DNA of 64,000 nucleotides from Trema orientale (taxonomy: Eukaryota; Streptophyta; Magnoliopsida; Rosales; Cannabaceae): the NCBI GenBank assembly GCA_002914845.1, contig JXTC01000022.1:1362456-1426455 (forward strand), in the 5' to 3' direction. Both the position numbers and the translations under genes were made by a program. The notes below the pieces were generated by a model that saw only the letters and a program-made list of their open reading frames with translations, was not told the DNA's origin and did no database searches. Position 1 is the stretch's first letter; the number at the start of each line of letters is the position of its first letter. Below, one piece after another: positions 36,521 through 49,296 of the stretch.

Positions 36521-37200
36521 GTTTAAAAAAATAAAAACAAAAAACAAAAATGAGTCATAACAAAAATAAAAGAGAGAAGGATAAAGAGAGGGGCAAAAAC
36601 TAAAAAAATGGAGTTGTAGTGGCTTGAATAAAGGAGAAGTGCCTTACGTGGAGCCCAGAAACCACTGGGCCATCCAGTGAATTTGCATGAACGCTTTCTA
36701 TACAAATGTACTTTATAAAGATGACCTTATTTATGTAAAATGTCGCTGCGTCTTCTCTCCTTAATATTTAGAAAAATACCAATTTAGGTCGTACGATATT
36801 TTTATTATTTTTTTAGAGGTCGTAGATTTGGAATTATTTTTAAGAAGATAGGTATAAGTGTCCAAATCTATTAAAAAATCTCGGATGGACCACTTATTTT
36901 GAAAAATTCCGGATTAATTTAAAAAAAATCACTTTTTAAAAACATTTTTAGAAAAATAACATTTTAGTAAATATTTAGAAAAATACCATTTGTTCTTCAA
37001 AATTAGTTTTTTAAAAAGTACTCGACATAACTTAATTGGTTAGTTCAAATATTTTATCTATTAATGAAAAATAATATTTTCTAAATGCTTTTAAAAGTAA
37101 TATTTTTTTAATTAAAATTTAGAATTTTCCAAACAATTTTAAAATTTGGAACTTTTTAATTTTTTTTAAATTATTATAAAAAATCAAACTTCGCTAAAAA
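36521..37200. mobile_element. Foldback-family fragment flanking the array
   Basis: 36950-37180 is a copy of the TTTAGAAAAATACTATTTT family (compare 16790-17060 and 29650-29840). 36760-36900 carries related stems with TAGGTCGTACGA. 36521-36740 has a 60-codon minus-strand frame without features. No gene. Confidence 0.45.
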
Positions 37201-37727
37201 AGATTAACTAAACCAAATTAAAGTTACAACTTCAAGGACCAAATCTACCTAGTTATAAGAAATTTTAAATTGGGCAGCATGCACGATCACCAAGAAGATC
37301 GGGTTGTTTTTTTTATTTGAAAAAAGAAAAGAAATTGTTTTTTTTTTGGTTTTTGCTTTTCACTAGTGCTTGCCAGACGCCGAGCCACACTGCCTAGTGC
37401 CTTCCCACGTTACCGTGTCATAACAGGTCATAATAGGACAAAGTTTCCAATTTTCATTTGGGGTCAGTAGTTTGGCATGGCAAATTCTTTACCCACTTAA
37501 ATTTCTTTATTTTTGTTTAAAAGATCGTTTTTTATTTACTTTATTTTACCAACGATTAGCTCAACTCCATTTTTTTTTTTGAAAAATACAAAAAATAAGT
37601 GGAGGGTCCGCAGTTGAAGAGCTTTTTATTTTTAATTTGAAGAGCTTTTAGAGTAGAGCTATTTGTTTTAGAGTGACAGTTAGCATTTTTGTTTTAATTT
37701 AGGCTTTTTCCTATTATTTAATGTCTT
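37201..37727. other. Intergenic DNA
   Basis: A few GC-richer bases at 37365-37430; otherwise AT-rich. No coding or repeat structure recognised. Confidence 0.35.
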
Positions 37728-38260
37728 TTAGGCCATATTTGGTACTCCGTATTGTCTTATATTGTATTGAGTTGTATTGTATTATTCTATTATAGTACTA
37801 TGTTTGGTTTTGTATCTGTATTAAGATGTTGTATTAAAAAGATAATTTTTAAAAATACCATTTTTAAAAATTTACTTAAAAAAAAATCATTTTCAAGTGA
37901 AATTTATTTAAGAAAAAATCACTTTTTAGATATAAATTTAGAAAATACCACTATTAAAAATTTATTTAGAAAAATACCACTTTTGAGAGGGATAACGTGA
38001 TGTGAAAGAGAAAGTGATAAGAGAGAAATTAAGAACTAAAAAAGTGAGGAGAGTGGATATTGTATAATACTACGTTAAAATTAAAATTATATAATATAAT
38101 ATAATACAGATTTTTTATTCTGTATTAGATGATACTCTCCGTATTGTATTAAATTTTAATGTCGTATTAAATAATATAATATAAAAACACTACCAAACAT
38201 AGTATTATATTTAATTAATACAATACAAAATCCTTATACAGTTAACTAAACGTGATCTTA
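37728..38260. mobile_element. Probable Tourist-like (PIF/Harbinger) MITE
   Basis: The element is 37731-38257, flanked by TTA on both sides. The ends GGCCATATTTGGTACTCCGTAT and (reverse complement of the right end) GATCACGTTTAGTTAACTGTAT match over most positions. The interior has inverted runs of TTGTATTGTATTA / AATACAATAC and a block of the TTTAGAAAAATACC family, probably a secondary insertion. Short imperfect termini keep confidence moderate. Confidence 0.5.
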
Positions 38261-38367
38261 GTTGTTAAAATAACCAAAGAATAAATCCTTTCAAAAAGAG
38301 GGAAAAAAAAAAAAAAAGCAAAAGAATAACGTCTTTTAGTTGTTTATTGTTTTGCGAGTGAAGCATG

Positions 38368-39018
38368 GTACACAATAAGGGTGGCAATTCGGGTTACGAC
38401 ACGACGACACGATACGAACACGACACGATTTTTTGCGGGTTAGGGTCGAAGAAAAAGGGTGCGGGTCGGGTTCGGGTCGACCAGCCTGACAAGAATAAAA
38501 AAACGGGTCGGGTTCGGGTCAACCCGCTTGACACGAACTTGACCCGTTTGACCCGCCAACAAATATATATATAATTAAATTATAAAAATAATTTTTATTT
38601 AATTTGTTTATGACTATTATTATAGATATATTTAATTTGTACAATGTAAGTGTTTGGGATTATAAGTTATTAATTATATTTATAAAATACCTCTAATTTA
38701 TTTATTTTAAAATGAGATAATAATAACCTTAGAAAAAGAAAATATATGTAAAAAAATATGGGTCATAGCGGGTTGACAGGTCAAAAACGGGTTTGACGGG
38801 TTAAAATCGGGTTGTGGGTAGGATGTTATTCACCAAAGCGAATTGTGCGGGTCGGGTTCGGGTCAACCCTTTTTAGGTGCAGGTCGGGTTAGTGTTGATG
38901 ATTTTCTGACACGACGGGTCACGGGTTGGGTTCTGATTGACATAATTTATGTATATATTACACCTCAATCCGACACGAATCCGACCCGTCGACACGAATT
39001 GACACCCCTAGTACACAA
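38368..39018. mobile_element. hAT-type non-autonomous transposon, copy 2, with 8-bp target duplication
   Basis: The element is 38376-39010 (635 bp), flanked by perfect GTACACAA copies at 38368-38375 and 39011-39018. It aligns end to end with 28737-29372, with few substitutions and small indels: TAAGGGTGGCAATTCG at the left, CGAATTGACACCCCTA at the right, the same CGGGTCGGGTTCGGGTC-rich subterminal zones and the same AT core. No transposase. Two insertions of one family 9 kb apart show it was once active here. Confidence 0.9.
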
Positions 39019-39680
39019 CATGAATTTTTTTTTTAGATAATTATAAAAGCAATTCCTGAAAAGCGGAATTAATTACTAATCTCTGTCCTTCCAGAATATG
39101 ACATAAAGTATATAACAACTAACAAAAGGTAAAGCCACTCACACTAATAATTATGGAAAACGATTAAAAAATAAAAATAAAAATTAGGAAAATTAAAGTG
39201 TACACTTGGTTTAATAAATAATTGTTTTTTTGTTTGTTTTATAGTTAGTATTTTTAATGTGATATATTAGTAACTCAGTTATAGTATTTGAAAACGAAGA
39301 TATTCACTTAAAATGATGCCAAAATTCGATTATTTTGCTATTGAAATTGTACTTTTTTATTTTACATTTTTGTAATTTTATTATAATTTATTGTATTATT
39401 AAATATTAAATTAGATATTAAAAACTACATTATAAATCATAATTAAATATTAAATATTAAATTAGATAATAAAAATTACGTATTAAATAATACAAAAAAG
39501 AGTTAAAAAGAAAATGGATACAGCACTCCTCTTTCGCCATTACCCATAAGCTGCGTCAAGTCTGTATCATTATGTTTAGTTTTGCTAGTGTGAACGGTGT
39601 ACCCGACCGTATTCAATCAGAGCTCTGAGTTCCCTCCAAGATTGATACCGAAAAGTTTCATACTCAAAAACGGAAAAGGA
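39019..39680 (+). promoter_or_regulatory. AT-rich upstream region of the IMP dehydrogenase gene
   Basis: No coding sequence. 39360-39500 is built of TTAAATATTAAATTAGATA-like repeats. The last 150 bp become GC-richer and lead into the leader. The hAT copy 2 ends about 750 bp before the start codon. Confidence 0.4.
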
Positions 39681-39726
39681 AAACCCTAGCTTAGCTCGGA
39701 GTTTTCACTCCTCTCTTAAACCCTAA
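39681..39726 (+). promoter_or_regulatory. Two telo-boxes in the leader of IMP dehydrogenase
   Basis: AAACCCTAG at 39681-39689 and AAACCCTAA at 39718-39726 lie 83 and 46 bp before the ATG at 39764. Telo-boxes near the transcription start are common in plant housekeeping genes, including those for ribosomal proteins and nucleotide synthesis. This fits high expression in dividing cells. Confidence 0.65.
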
Positions 39727-39763
39727 CCGCTTTCTCTCGCTAGGCTAGGCCACGCTTACTGCC

Positions 39764-42700
39764 ATGGCCGACCTCGAGGACGGGTTCGCTGCCCAGAGGC
39801 TGTTCAACCAGGGCTACTCCTATACCTACGACGACGTCATCTTCCTCCCTCACTACATCGACTTCCCCACCGACTCAGTCCAACTCGGCACCCGACTCAG
39901 CCGTAACATCCGCCTTACCATCCCCTGCGTCTCCTCCCCAATGGACACCGTTACCGAGTCCCACATGGCCGTCGCCATGGCGGCAGTCGGCGGCATCGGC
40001 ATCATTCACTCCAATCTCGACCCCACTGATCAAGCCGCATTGGTCAAGGCCGCCAAGGCGCGGCGTGCTCCGATACTATCGAATCCCGTTTTCAGGTCTC
40101 CGTCCGATCGGATTTCCTCCGAGGACGATTTCGAGTCCAATCCCTATATCTTGGTCACGGAGTCCGGCGCCGGGAGGTCGAAGCTTCTTGGGTACGTGTC
40201 GAAATCTGATTGGGAGAAGTTACCGGAGAAAGAGGTGAAGATTTACGACTATATGGCCAATTCCTCCGAGTCGGTGTCGTCGGATTTCGACTTGGACCGA
40301 ATCGCGGCGTATCTGGATGAGAAGAGGAGAGACGCGGTGGCGATTGTGAATGATGATGAGGTAATTGATTTGGCGACGAAGGAGGAGGTGGAGAGGATCA
40401 AAGGGTACCCGAAATTGGGAGCCGGGACGGTTGGCGGCGACGGGAAGTGGGTGGTGGGTGCGGCGATTGGGACGAGGGAGCAGGACAAGGAGAGGTTGGA
40501 GCACTTGGTGAAAGCTGGAATAAATGTGGTGGTGATAGATAGCTCCCAGGGGAACTCAATTTACCAGATTGATTTGATAAAGCATATCAAATTGAGGTAC
40601 CCGGAACTGGATGTGGTTGGTGGGAATGTGGTGACCATAAGCCAGGCCCAGAATCTAATTCAAGCAGGTGCTGATGGGTTGAGGGTTGGTATGGGGTCTG
40701 GATCAATCTGTACCACCCAGGAGGTCTGTGCAGTCGGCAGAGGGCAGGTATTTTTTTCTAGTTTATTTTTTTTTATTTATTTGTTTATTTATTTATTGTT
40801 TATTAATGTTGGTTGTTGTTTGTTATGCCACGATATTGAGATGGGTGTTATGAAATTCCTTGTGTTTTTGGACTGCTTAATCATTAGAAGTTATGAAATG
40901 GTTCGCTGAAATGAGCTCTGGTTCGAGTTTTGTGGGACCTACCTAGCTCCACCCCGAAGATTGCAGGGCTTTTACTGAAGGACTCTGTTTTGAACTCGGG
41001 CTTCTGAATCAAGTTTGTTTGAAGGATTTCTGGAATATCCCGTAATAAATTAAAAAAATCTAAATTATGAACTGCGTTGCATTCAAAGTATTTGCACCTC
41101 ATAGGTTTATAAATAGTACTGGTAATGAAATTGCCAAAGCTGGAGTTAAAAGCATTGAAGAACTTTTGCTTGTATTCGTGTTGAGTTGTGAGCAGTTGGG
41201 AAGTGATATTTCTGTGTTGTATTATTATTATTGTTATTGTTATTATTATTTTAAATGTTTTCATCTGTTTTGAGGAAATATATATATATATATATTTTAT
41301 CAGAATTGGCCAATGAAATGAACTAAAGTATCATTAGCTTATTTTAATGTGGTGCCATCAGAGTAGTTGACTCTCAGGTTGGCCTTTCGTTCTTCTTTAG
41401 GCTGTTTGATCAATCAGGTACTCCGTTTATTTTTATCCGAACATTTCAGGCAACTGCTGTTTACAAGGTTGCTTCTATTGCTTCTCAAAGTGGTGTTCCT
41501 GTCATTGCTGATGGTGGTATTTCAAACTCTGGACACATTGTCAAGGCTTTGACTCTTGGGGCATCTACTGTGATGATGGGTAGCTTTTTAGCTGGAAGCA
41601 CTGAGGCTCCGGGGACTTATGAATATCAGGTATGACAGTGACAAGGCTTTGACTGTTGGGATATCTCTCTCTTCTTTATTTATTTGTTTTTAATGATTCG
41701 TGTACTTTGGAGGATAGGTATAGTTTTTATTTCAATTTTGTATAATGCTTTCCACCAGAAATTTTCTGTTTCTCAATTCTATTAATACTTCTACAAGTCT
41801 TTGCCTGTGCCCTGTTGTTTGTATGAGTATGCAAACTTACTAGCTTTATCCATATCGTTTCTTCTATATCGGAACTTTTTATTGAATAAATCTATCCAGA
41901 AAAATATGCATACAGTAACAAAAATAAAGTGACTACTCGCTGCAGTGTTTTGGGTGCTTTTTGAATACTAATCTCTAGTGGCATCTATACCAACACACGC
42001 AGGGAATAAAAAACAGAAGCAAGCATTTTGCTCATAATGTTCGTTAAACTCTTACGAATGGGAATTGGACTTAAGCTAGTCCCGACCAAGCATTTGCTTA
42101 ATTCAGGACTAGGAACGAGAATGAGGTTAACTAAGTGTTGTTGTACATATAACTACATATTAAAAAATTTTAGTTAAGTAGTAACATGAAAATAACTTTG
42201 TGAATTTTGCTAAATCAGTCACAAGTGGTGGAACTAATGTTTTTACAGCTGTTCAATTAAGTGAGATTCATGTGACTCTACAGACTCAGTTGATCTAATG
42301 GCTTTGAAGCAATAGTGGTGTCAGCCATGACTATCTCCAGCACAGTAATTTTATTTCCTAGAAAGATGTTCGTACATTTTCAGTTAGATCAACATTTGTT
42401 TATTGTATTATAAACCTGTATTGATAGTTAAAAACATAAGCAAATAAAGAGAGAAGCAAATAAAGAGAGAAATAATAGCTACTATAAATTTTTTGTTCTA
42501 TATGAATAGCAAGCTTTATCTGTTAAACTATCACGCAAGTAGTTTCTTATGTCACTAGATTGATGTTGAATACAGTTAGATGACAGTAACGTAATTGACA
42601 ACTCCCCCTTATTCTAGAATGTGATTCCTGAGTTTACTTGGGGTCCACGTGTTTCTGATTCCGAATGAGTGAATCTAAGTGTGGAATCACTGAGAACAAA

Positions 42701-44267
42701 ATTTTCTCCTTCTGTTACTAATCTATATTAACACTGGACACTTGCTTAACGACAATTCGTTAATTTTAGTCTTCACCTGAACCTGTTTGTGCTTCTTTGA
42801 TCATGAAACATTTTCTACTTCCGTTACTGGGAACCGTTATTTTTTGCTTGATTTATGCTTGGTATATGCTATTATCATAGTTCGGTAATATCAATTATAT
42901 ATTTTTTACTGCCAGAATGGTCACCGGGTTAAAAAATATCGAGGTATGGGGTCACTTGAAGCAATGACAAAAGGAAGTGATGCAAGGTATTTGGGTGATA
43001 AAGCTAAGCTAAAAATTGCTCAAGGTGTTGTTGGGAAGGTTGCTGATAAAGGTTCTGTTTTGAAGTTTATACCTTACACAATGCAAGCAGTGAAGCAAGG
43101 CTTCCAAGATCTTGGTGCTTCCTCCCTGCAGTCTGCTCATGACCTCATAAGATCAAATACTTTAAGGCTAGAGGTACGGGTGCTATCTTCTTATTCAGTA
43201 ACAACTTTGATTATTTTAAGAATAGCCAGGTCTTTGATGTTGGGTGGCGCTTTCTCACGGGTAACTTTGGGGCAAATTGCTGCAAGAGATTAATGCTGAC
43301 ATTACTGATCTTATTAGCAGCTCTCTGGCAAATGAATCATTTCTTTTAATAGATTTAATTAGAATGCATGTGTGTGGTTTCTTCTTTTTTTTTTTAGGGT
43401 ATTGTGCTTTTAATAACGTAAATCATTTTTCTAGTGTTACTGTCGATGAAATATGTATGATTGATTATTGCTGGTACTCGCACGTTATTTGATTTACTTT
43501 TTATAGTCCGTCTTTGTTCCAGTCGTAGTGTTTTGATACATACTCATTTAATTTCTTTCTTCTTTACTTTTATTAATTTCCGTTCTTCTTTTATTCCTTG
43601 ATAGAATTATTTTTTATTTTATTGGTCAATTTATCAGTTTCACTTTTGGGAGATAATTAGTATTATTGCAGGATATTGATTGTAGAAGCAAATAGGCCAT
43701 GCCAATGTTTTGGCAAGTACGATACAAAATTGGGTCCTGTTGCAATGGATAATTGGTATTTTATTCACAAAGGTCTTGTCTGTCACGGCTCTATACTCAA
43801 TTATGGCTCCTCTCTCCTAGACTTCTTGATTTAAGACGAACATCTCTTCTTACACTACCTTCCGTGAATCGAATGGAATGAATTTGTCTGAAAAGAGGTT
43901 TTAGAAAGCCTTTTATCTGTTTGCAGTATGAATAAAACTTAACATGATTATGCAGAGGAAACAACAAAAGTTCCTTCTTTTTTTTTTTTGTGGTTGCCAA
44001 CATCTTTGAAAAGTAGGTGAGTTATCATTCTTAAGCTATATCCCAATCCATTATATTACTAGGAAAGGGGACTACTTCATGGCAAACTTGATATTTTTCT
44101 ATTGAAAAATCTCCTTTGAATTTGCCTATGGTAGATTAAGGTGGTTTCAGATTCTTGATTTCTATCAGATGAGTATGTTTTCTTGGTTTGTACAGGTACG
44201 GACTGGAGCTGCCCAAGTGGAAGGCGGAGTTCACGGGTTAGTTTCTTATGAAAAGAAGTCATTTTGA
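39764..44267 (+). CDS. IMPDH: Inosine-5'-monophosphate dehydrogenase (IMPDH)
   Basis: Four exons: 39764-40747, 41450-41629, 42916-43173 and 44196-44267, all joined in phase 0. The 497-aa product matches the usual plant IMPDH length. It oxidises IMP to XMP with NAD+, the committed step to guanine nucleotides, in the cytosol. Visible features are the N-terminal barrel part ([21 protein letters not shown]), a CBS pair at about 110-215, the VIDSSQGNS strand, the catalytic loop [10 protein letters not shown] with Cys316, the YRGMGS motif, the flap with the catalytic Arg412-Tyr413 pair ([10 protein letters not shown]), and the C-terminus VSYEKKSF. Introns are 702, 1286 and 1022 bp. Exon 1 is GC-rich compared with the AT-rich surroundings, as is common for 5' exons. 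The ORF in genomic DNA runs past 40747 only into intron 1. Exon 3 ends before GTACGG and exon 4 begins with GTACGG, so the donor and the next exon share six bases. The reading frame is complete. Confidence 0.96.
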
Positions 44268-45242
44268 TCTGCATATACTTGGTTATGCTGGTGCCACCTG
44301 CAAATTGAAGGGTACTTTTGCAGTTTGTGCTTTCAAAAAAATTTACTAGACCTCTTGAGAAGGCAGCTGTGACCAATATTTTATAAGCCTTTCGAAAGCC
44401 AAGATTGTGAGGCCGTTGTCTTTGGTGTTGGTCAGTGTAGGAGCTTTCGTATATTTCTATTCTATTCACTATGTAATAAAGTAGATTGGATTTTGTATGG
44501 CTAATAAGTTATCAAACTTGTTTCGTTTAATCAAGTAATATTTATTGCCAATATGCATTACTTGAGATAACGTGGTTCAAACGTTTGTTTTATGTGTATG
44601 CACAACAAATAAACCGTAGCTATTATTCTCTGCAGTCTGCAGCATGTATCTTGAAAAGAGTGAAAATTATTATGAAAGACGCTACCTGTTATGGTGAACT
44701 TTCAAACTGAATGAGTCGATTTGAATATGCTATTCAGTTTGGGAAACTAGGCAATATATTCTCAATGGTACTCGTAGTTTTAGACATATGCTTCTCTTAA
44801 TAATTCTCTAAAATTGATGCTTTGTGACAGAAATATACTTAAAAGAGAAATGACTTGCTGCTTTTCATAAAGTAAATGATAATTAAAATCTAAAAAAATA
44901 GCGTTTGGATAAATTTTGTCATATCAGGATATAATCAATTAAGAAACCTCTTAATAAAATATTAAAATCTTTACCACTCATATTTTTTTTTTTCTTCCAC
45001 GTTTTCTTCTTTCTACTCTTCAAAGTTTTAATGTTCTTGTATTGCAGCACATATCTCACAACTACATTTATCTTCAACATTTGTATCTCATTTTGTATTA
45101 GTTATAGAAAAATACCAAAAGACATAATAATTGCGTGAAAATTTTATTTGTTGTTAAATATTTCATAAATTTTACATAATTGTAAACATGTAGTTTTTTT
45201 TTTTTCAGTCCTTTCGTTGGAAAGGGTTGAACTTGGTTCATG

Positions 45243-45279
<37 letters not shown>

Positions 45280-45359
45280 CTCACCAAGAAAATGAAAAAG
45301 AATTGGAATCATCGAGCTTGAAAAAAAAATTAGTATCAATAAATGGCAATGTTGTAATT
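44268..45359. other. 3' flank of IMPDH and intergenic DNA
   Basis: AATAAA at about 44475 is a reasonable poly(A) signal for IMPDH, about 210 bp after the stop. The rest is AT-rich with an (AAT)n run near 45250-45275. No other gene is seen. Confidence 0.4.
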
Positions 45360-45368
45360 ATATATATA

Positions 45369-45724
45369 GGGATAACTGCAAAAAAATACCCTCATATTTG
45401 AGTGTTCTGCAATTTAAACCCTGAAGTTTGGAATCTGTAAAATAATACCCTGAGATTAAGAATTTCTGAAAATTAATACCCTGGACAGATTTTTTGACTA
45501 ATCTTAGGAACGAAAAAATAATAATATGCTCAATTAAAACTAGATTAATCCATATTATTCATCTTAATTTTGAGGATATTATTGTATTTTATCAGTTAAA
45601 AATCAACACAGGGTATTAATTTTCAGAAATTCGTAATCTCAGGGTATTATTTTGCGGAATCCAAACTTCAGAGTTTAAATTGCAGAACATCCAAATATGA
45701 GGGTATTTTTTTTGCAATTATCTC
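45369..45724. mobile_element. Mutator-like MITE, 356 bp
   Basis: Long inverted arms: the left starts GGGATAACTGCAAAAAAATA and the reverse complement of the right starts GAGATAATTGCAAAAAAAAT. Similarity continues for about 110 bp through CATATTTG...TTCTGCAATTTAAAC and CCTGAGATTA...GAAAATTAATACCCTG. It is flanked by (TA)n, so an 8-10 bp duplication is possible but not distinctive. Non-coding. Elements of the same style are at 59708-60068 and 58570-59605. Confidence 0.7.
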
Positions 45725-45733
45725 TATATATAT

Positions 45734-46504
45734 ATTGAGGTAAAGTTGTGTTTGTTATTTGCAACAAAGACTCTAAAAAAATGTGGGACTATTATTACCT
45801 CTTTGTTTACTCTCTCCACAAATTTACTAAAGTTACCTCTCAATTATAATTGAAAATTAAAATTACTGTTTATTATACCCTAATTTATTCCTAAATTATC
45901 CTTAATTTGATTTTGTCTTTACTTTTGATGCCTATTCTTCTACTTATTCTTACCCTTATCCCTCTCACTCATCTTCTTTCACCAGCCCACCCTTATTTTT
46001 TTTCTTTTTTTCTTTGTGATTCTAACGTCTCTTCAACCCAGCATACATTGGAGGTGTTCTTCAAACTCAAATTACTTGCCCTAATTCTATATTCTCATCC
46101 CTGTCTCACAAATCAAATAATAAAACAGAGATAAAACTTCATATATTCATATGTTTTTTTTCTTTTAATTTCTTCGATTTTAGTTCTTGAAAATCAGAAT
46201 ACTCATACAAATCAACAGCAAATAAAATCGCATCAAAGCTCTATGCCGTATTAATGAGGACCAAGATGAAACGAAAGGAATATGAAAACATGTCAAATTC
46301 CTCATTTCCAATCTTTAATAGCCTTTGATTTCATCTTAGACGTTAAGAAATTCGATATTAGCTTCCTCTATTTTTTTACAAAATAGAGAGAGATAAAATT
46401 TAAAAGGAGATCTGGGCCATGACCGCATCTTAGATATACATATATCTCTTCATGTTATGCTTATTATATTTCCACTATTTATCACATTTGTTATTATTTA
46501 TTCC
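45734..46504. other. Intergenic DNA
   Basis: AT-rich. A 75-codon Leu-rich plus-strand frame at 45907-46134 shows no family features. Nothing else recognised. Confidence 0.35.
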
Positions 46505-46970
46505 CTTATGGGCTTACCATACAACTACAAAAACTGCTACACAAGAAATACCTTTCTCCCTTGCACACAGCTACGAAGCCATGATCCCAGTAGAAGTTGG
46601 ACTTAGCACTGCTCGCATGGATACATACAACATCGACAAAAATCGCGCTCTTCAAAGGTATGAAGTCGATTTGCTTGAAGAGCGAAGAAACAATGCTTAG
46701 CTCTGAATCGCTGCCTATCAGCAACATGTCGCTCGCTATTTCAACTCCAAAGTAAAAGAGCGTCGATTCAAAGTTGGTGACCTAGTTCTCAGAAAAGTTT
46801 TTCTTAACACTAAAGAACCAGGAGCAGGTGCATTGTGCCAACTTGGGAAGGACCATATCATATCGCAAGTATCATGCGACCTGGAACATATAAGCTAGAG
46901 GAGTTAGATGGCAACCAAATTCCTAGAGCTTGGAATGCATATCATCTACGCCACTACTACCAGTAACTGT
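46505..46970 (+). mobile_element. Ty3 retrotransposon remnant: C-terminal part of the integrase region
   Basis: Plus-strand sequence carries the signature of the end of a Ty3-type polyprotein. It has a PFSLAHSYEAMIPVE block, then LLEERRNNA, then a [16 protein letters not shown] block in which the GDLVLRK motif is characteristic of the integrase tail. The element is broken (a few breaks in this stretch) and truncated upstream, with no reverse transcriptase or gag in the window. Its 3' LTR is probably 49245-50341, which would make this one decayed Ty3 (Tat-like) element of about 3.8 kb. Confidence 0.75.
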
Positions 46971-49244
46971 TTCCTTTGATTAAAATTTTTAGGAAGTCTT
47001 CATGTCTATTTTTTCTTTAAGTAATTTGATTATTCTCCAAGTTTTTAGTTTCGACAGTTGTAGTTCACTTCAGAATTAACGAAGATTCGGGTTCTTTCAT
47101 TGTAATTGCGTACGTGATTACATCTAATTTCATGATCTCGATCTTCAACACCAAGTTAGGATGTACATTCTCCAATACATTCATTTTCCTGATTATCAAG
47201 TTTTTTGCTATTTCTAATTAGCTTCAAAACTTGGGAAGTATGAAGGAGTCATTGAACAACACTCCTTAACTATGCACGCTCTGCTAAAAAAATAATAAAG
47301 CGGATACAGGCACACAAATTTTTATCAATAGATACGCAATACCCCTTCCTGATGCTACGTGCACTTAGTCATGGAGCGGGGGATACATGTTGATACATGT
47401 ATTTAGTACTAGGTATGCAATACCCCTTTCTGATGCTTTGTGTACTGCAGACATGAAGCGGGAGATACATATTGATACACATACCGACCAATCTAAAAGA
47501 GTTAAAGACAAGTAACTACTTGCTACACTCGAAAAGAAAATTGAGATGTTAGCATGCATCTAGAAGATCATCTCCATAGAAGCTTTGAACTTCTTAAACT
47601 CCACCATCATGCTCTTAATCTTCCACGCCTCCTCACAAACAACCTCGCTCAAGAAGTTCAATAGAAGAGCTAGATACCTTGGAAGCTTAGTGAGAGCCTC
47701 TTCAAGAGCAAGGATAGAGTCTATAAGAGGAGATAATCCCCCTCTCTCTATAGATGGGCGAGTGCGAGCAACACACTTGATTCTGTCAAGTAAACTACCC
47801 AGATAGATATAAGAGATATCATGAGAATCATGTGATGGCTGCTCTTTTCTTTTCTTTAAAGAAGAATCATCAATGACTTTCTTCCCCTTTGGATCTGATT
47901 ACCGAGGAGGGCCAGGGGGCAAAGAGCTGTATTACATGCACCTGAAGGAGTTAGTGCACATAGAGTTGAGCAAGAGCCGCCACGTGTGGAAATAGAATGA
48001 CTGAGATGAAGCTTGAACTTATTTATATCTGTATTCAAAATATTGCATATTAGCATATAAAAAAAAAAAGAGAAAAAGAGGATTGAAAACGTGTAAAAAA
48101 GCAACTATATGAATGAAGCATGCAAGTTCATATGAAGAAGTGCTAGCTAAATATCCAGACTCGTGTACAAATGCTCTTACTTCCTCCTCACTATTTGAGC
48201 TCAACAAATAAGGATCTACTTCAATGAAAACTAACTTACTAATGGAGACTTGTATGCTTTCTTTATAAGTGCTATCGGGAAAAGTTGTTCCTTTAGAAAA
48301 GAGGCCATAGCGAACTCAGTTCTCACTTGTACACAATCGATGATAACACCTATAAGCAGGCAGGAGCTCACAAATAAAATGTGCACGATAAAATTTATTT
48401 CCTTCAAGTATTGCCTACGAAAAGTTACCTATGAGAAAGATGACATTTTTCAGAAAATGAGTTAGAAATTTTGCAAACAAATAACAACTGGCAATCTTAT
48501 CACCTGGTATCCTAAGACATTGCTCAATGAATGGATGTAAAAGGAGAGCTATTCCACACTTCATAATGGCCTTAGAAAAAGGAGTGAAACCTAAAAGAAG
48601 GCATAAGGTCTCTCATCACTAGTTGGACAACGAAGGAATCACTATCTTCACCATTAAGCTCGCTAACATGTGCTTCAAGTTCTACATGAACACCACCTGA
48701 ACTTGTTAACTGTGACACTATGACTTGTACCTCTTCTAACTTGCTAGATGCGATTGGAGATGATGCACTCTCATCACTTGACATCTGAAGATGCAAATAA
48801 ATTTTTGTTAGTGTGGACAATGTATAAAGTGACCTCACCACGATTCAAATCAATACTGCGTGCAACAAAGAAAAGCGATAAATGTACGAACTGGCGTGAG
48901 CAAGCTCTACTATACCAACTAACAAGGAAAAAGAGCGTGAAATGTGATTCATATACCTGAATTGAGGTGATCAATCTAAGCAAGAAAAACTATTACAACC
49001 TAAAGCATAACGACATTAGGATGATAAGAATCTCACAAGCACAACCAATAAGCTGACCAAATTAATGTTAAATATTGATACAATAACAACTTCAACAACT
49101 TCTCCACGTACATCTCCATATATTGCGTACCTCCAAAGTAGTAGCACATGTTTCGTTGAGATTATTTTTGTGCATCTCTTTTTTCTGGACAAACTCAAGT
49201 AACTCTCAAGGCTTTATAAAAATCCTTAAGAGTTGGGAGGTAAA
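46971..49244. mobile_element. Non-coding 3' internal region of the Ty3 remnant
   Basis: Between the integrase tail and the LTR lies a long stretch with several short minus-strand frames (for example 47365-47559, 48572-48841), none recognisable. 47310-47490 contains an imperfect tandem pair of about 95-bp units (GCAATACCCCTT(C/T)CTGATGCT, then GCGGG(G/A)GATACAT). A long non-coding 3' internal zone is known from Tat-lineage elements, which fits. Confidence 0.5.
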
Positions 49245-49296
49245 TGTTGTGAGTAGAAAATTATTCATCTTAAAACAGCACAAGTAGAAGTACAAG

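Noticed and set aside
40220-40504. Minus-strand frames opposite IMPDH exon 1
   Set aside because: The plus-strand exon encodes a full IMPDH segment with catalytic motifs. The antisense frames have no features.
40911-40960. tRNA-like GGTTCGAGTTTTG
   Set aside because: It lies in IMPDH intron 1. No acceptor stem, D arm or anticodon arm can be drawn around it.
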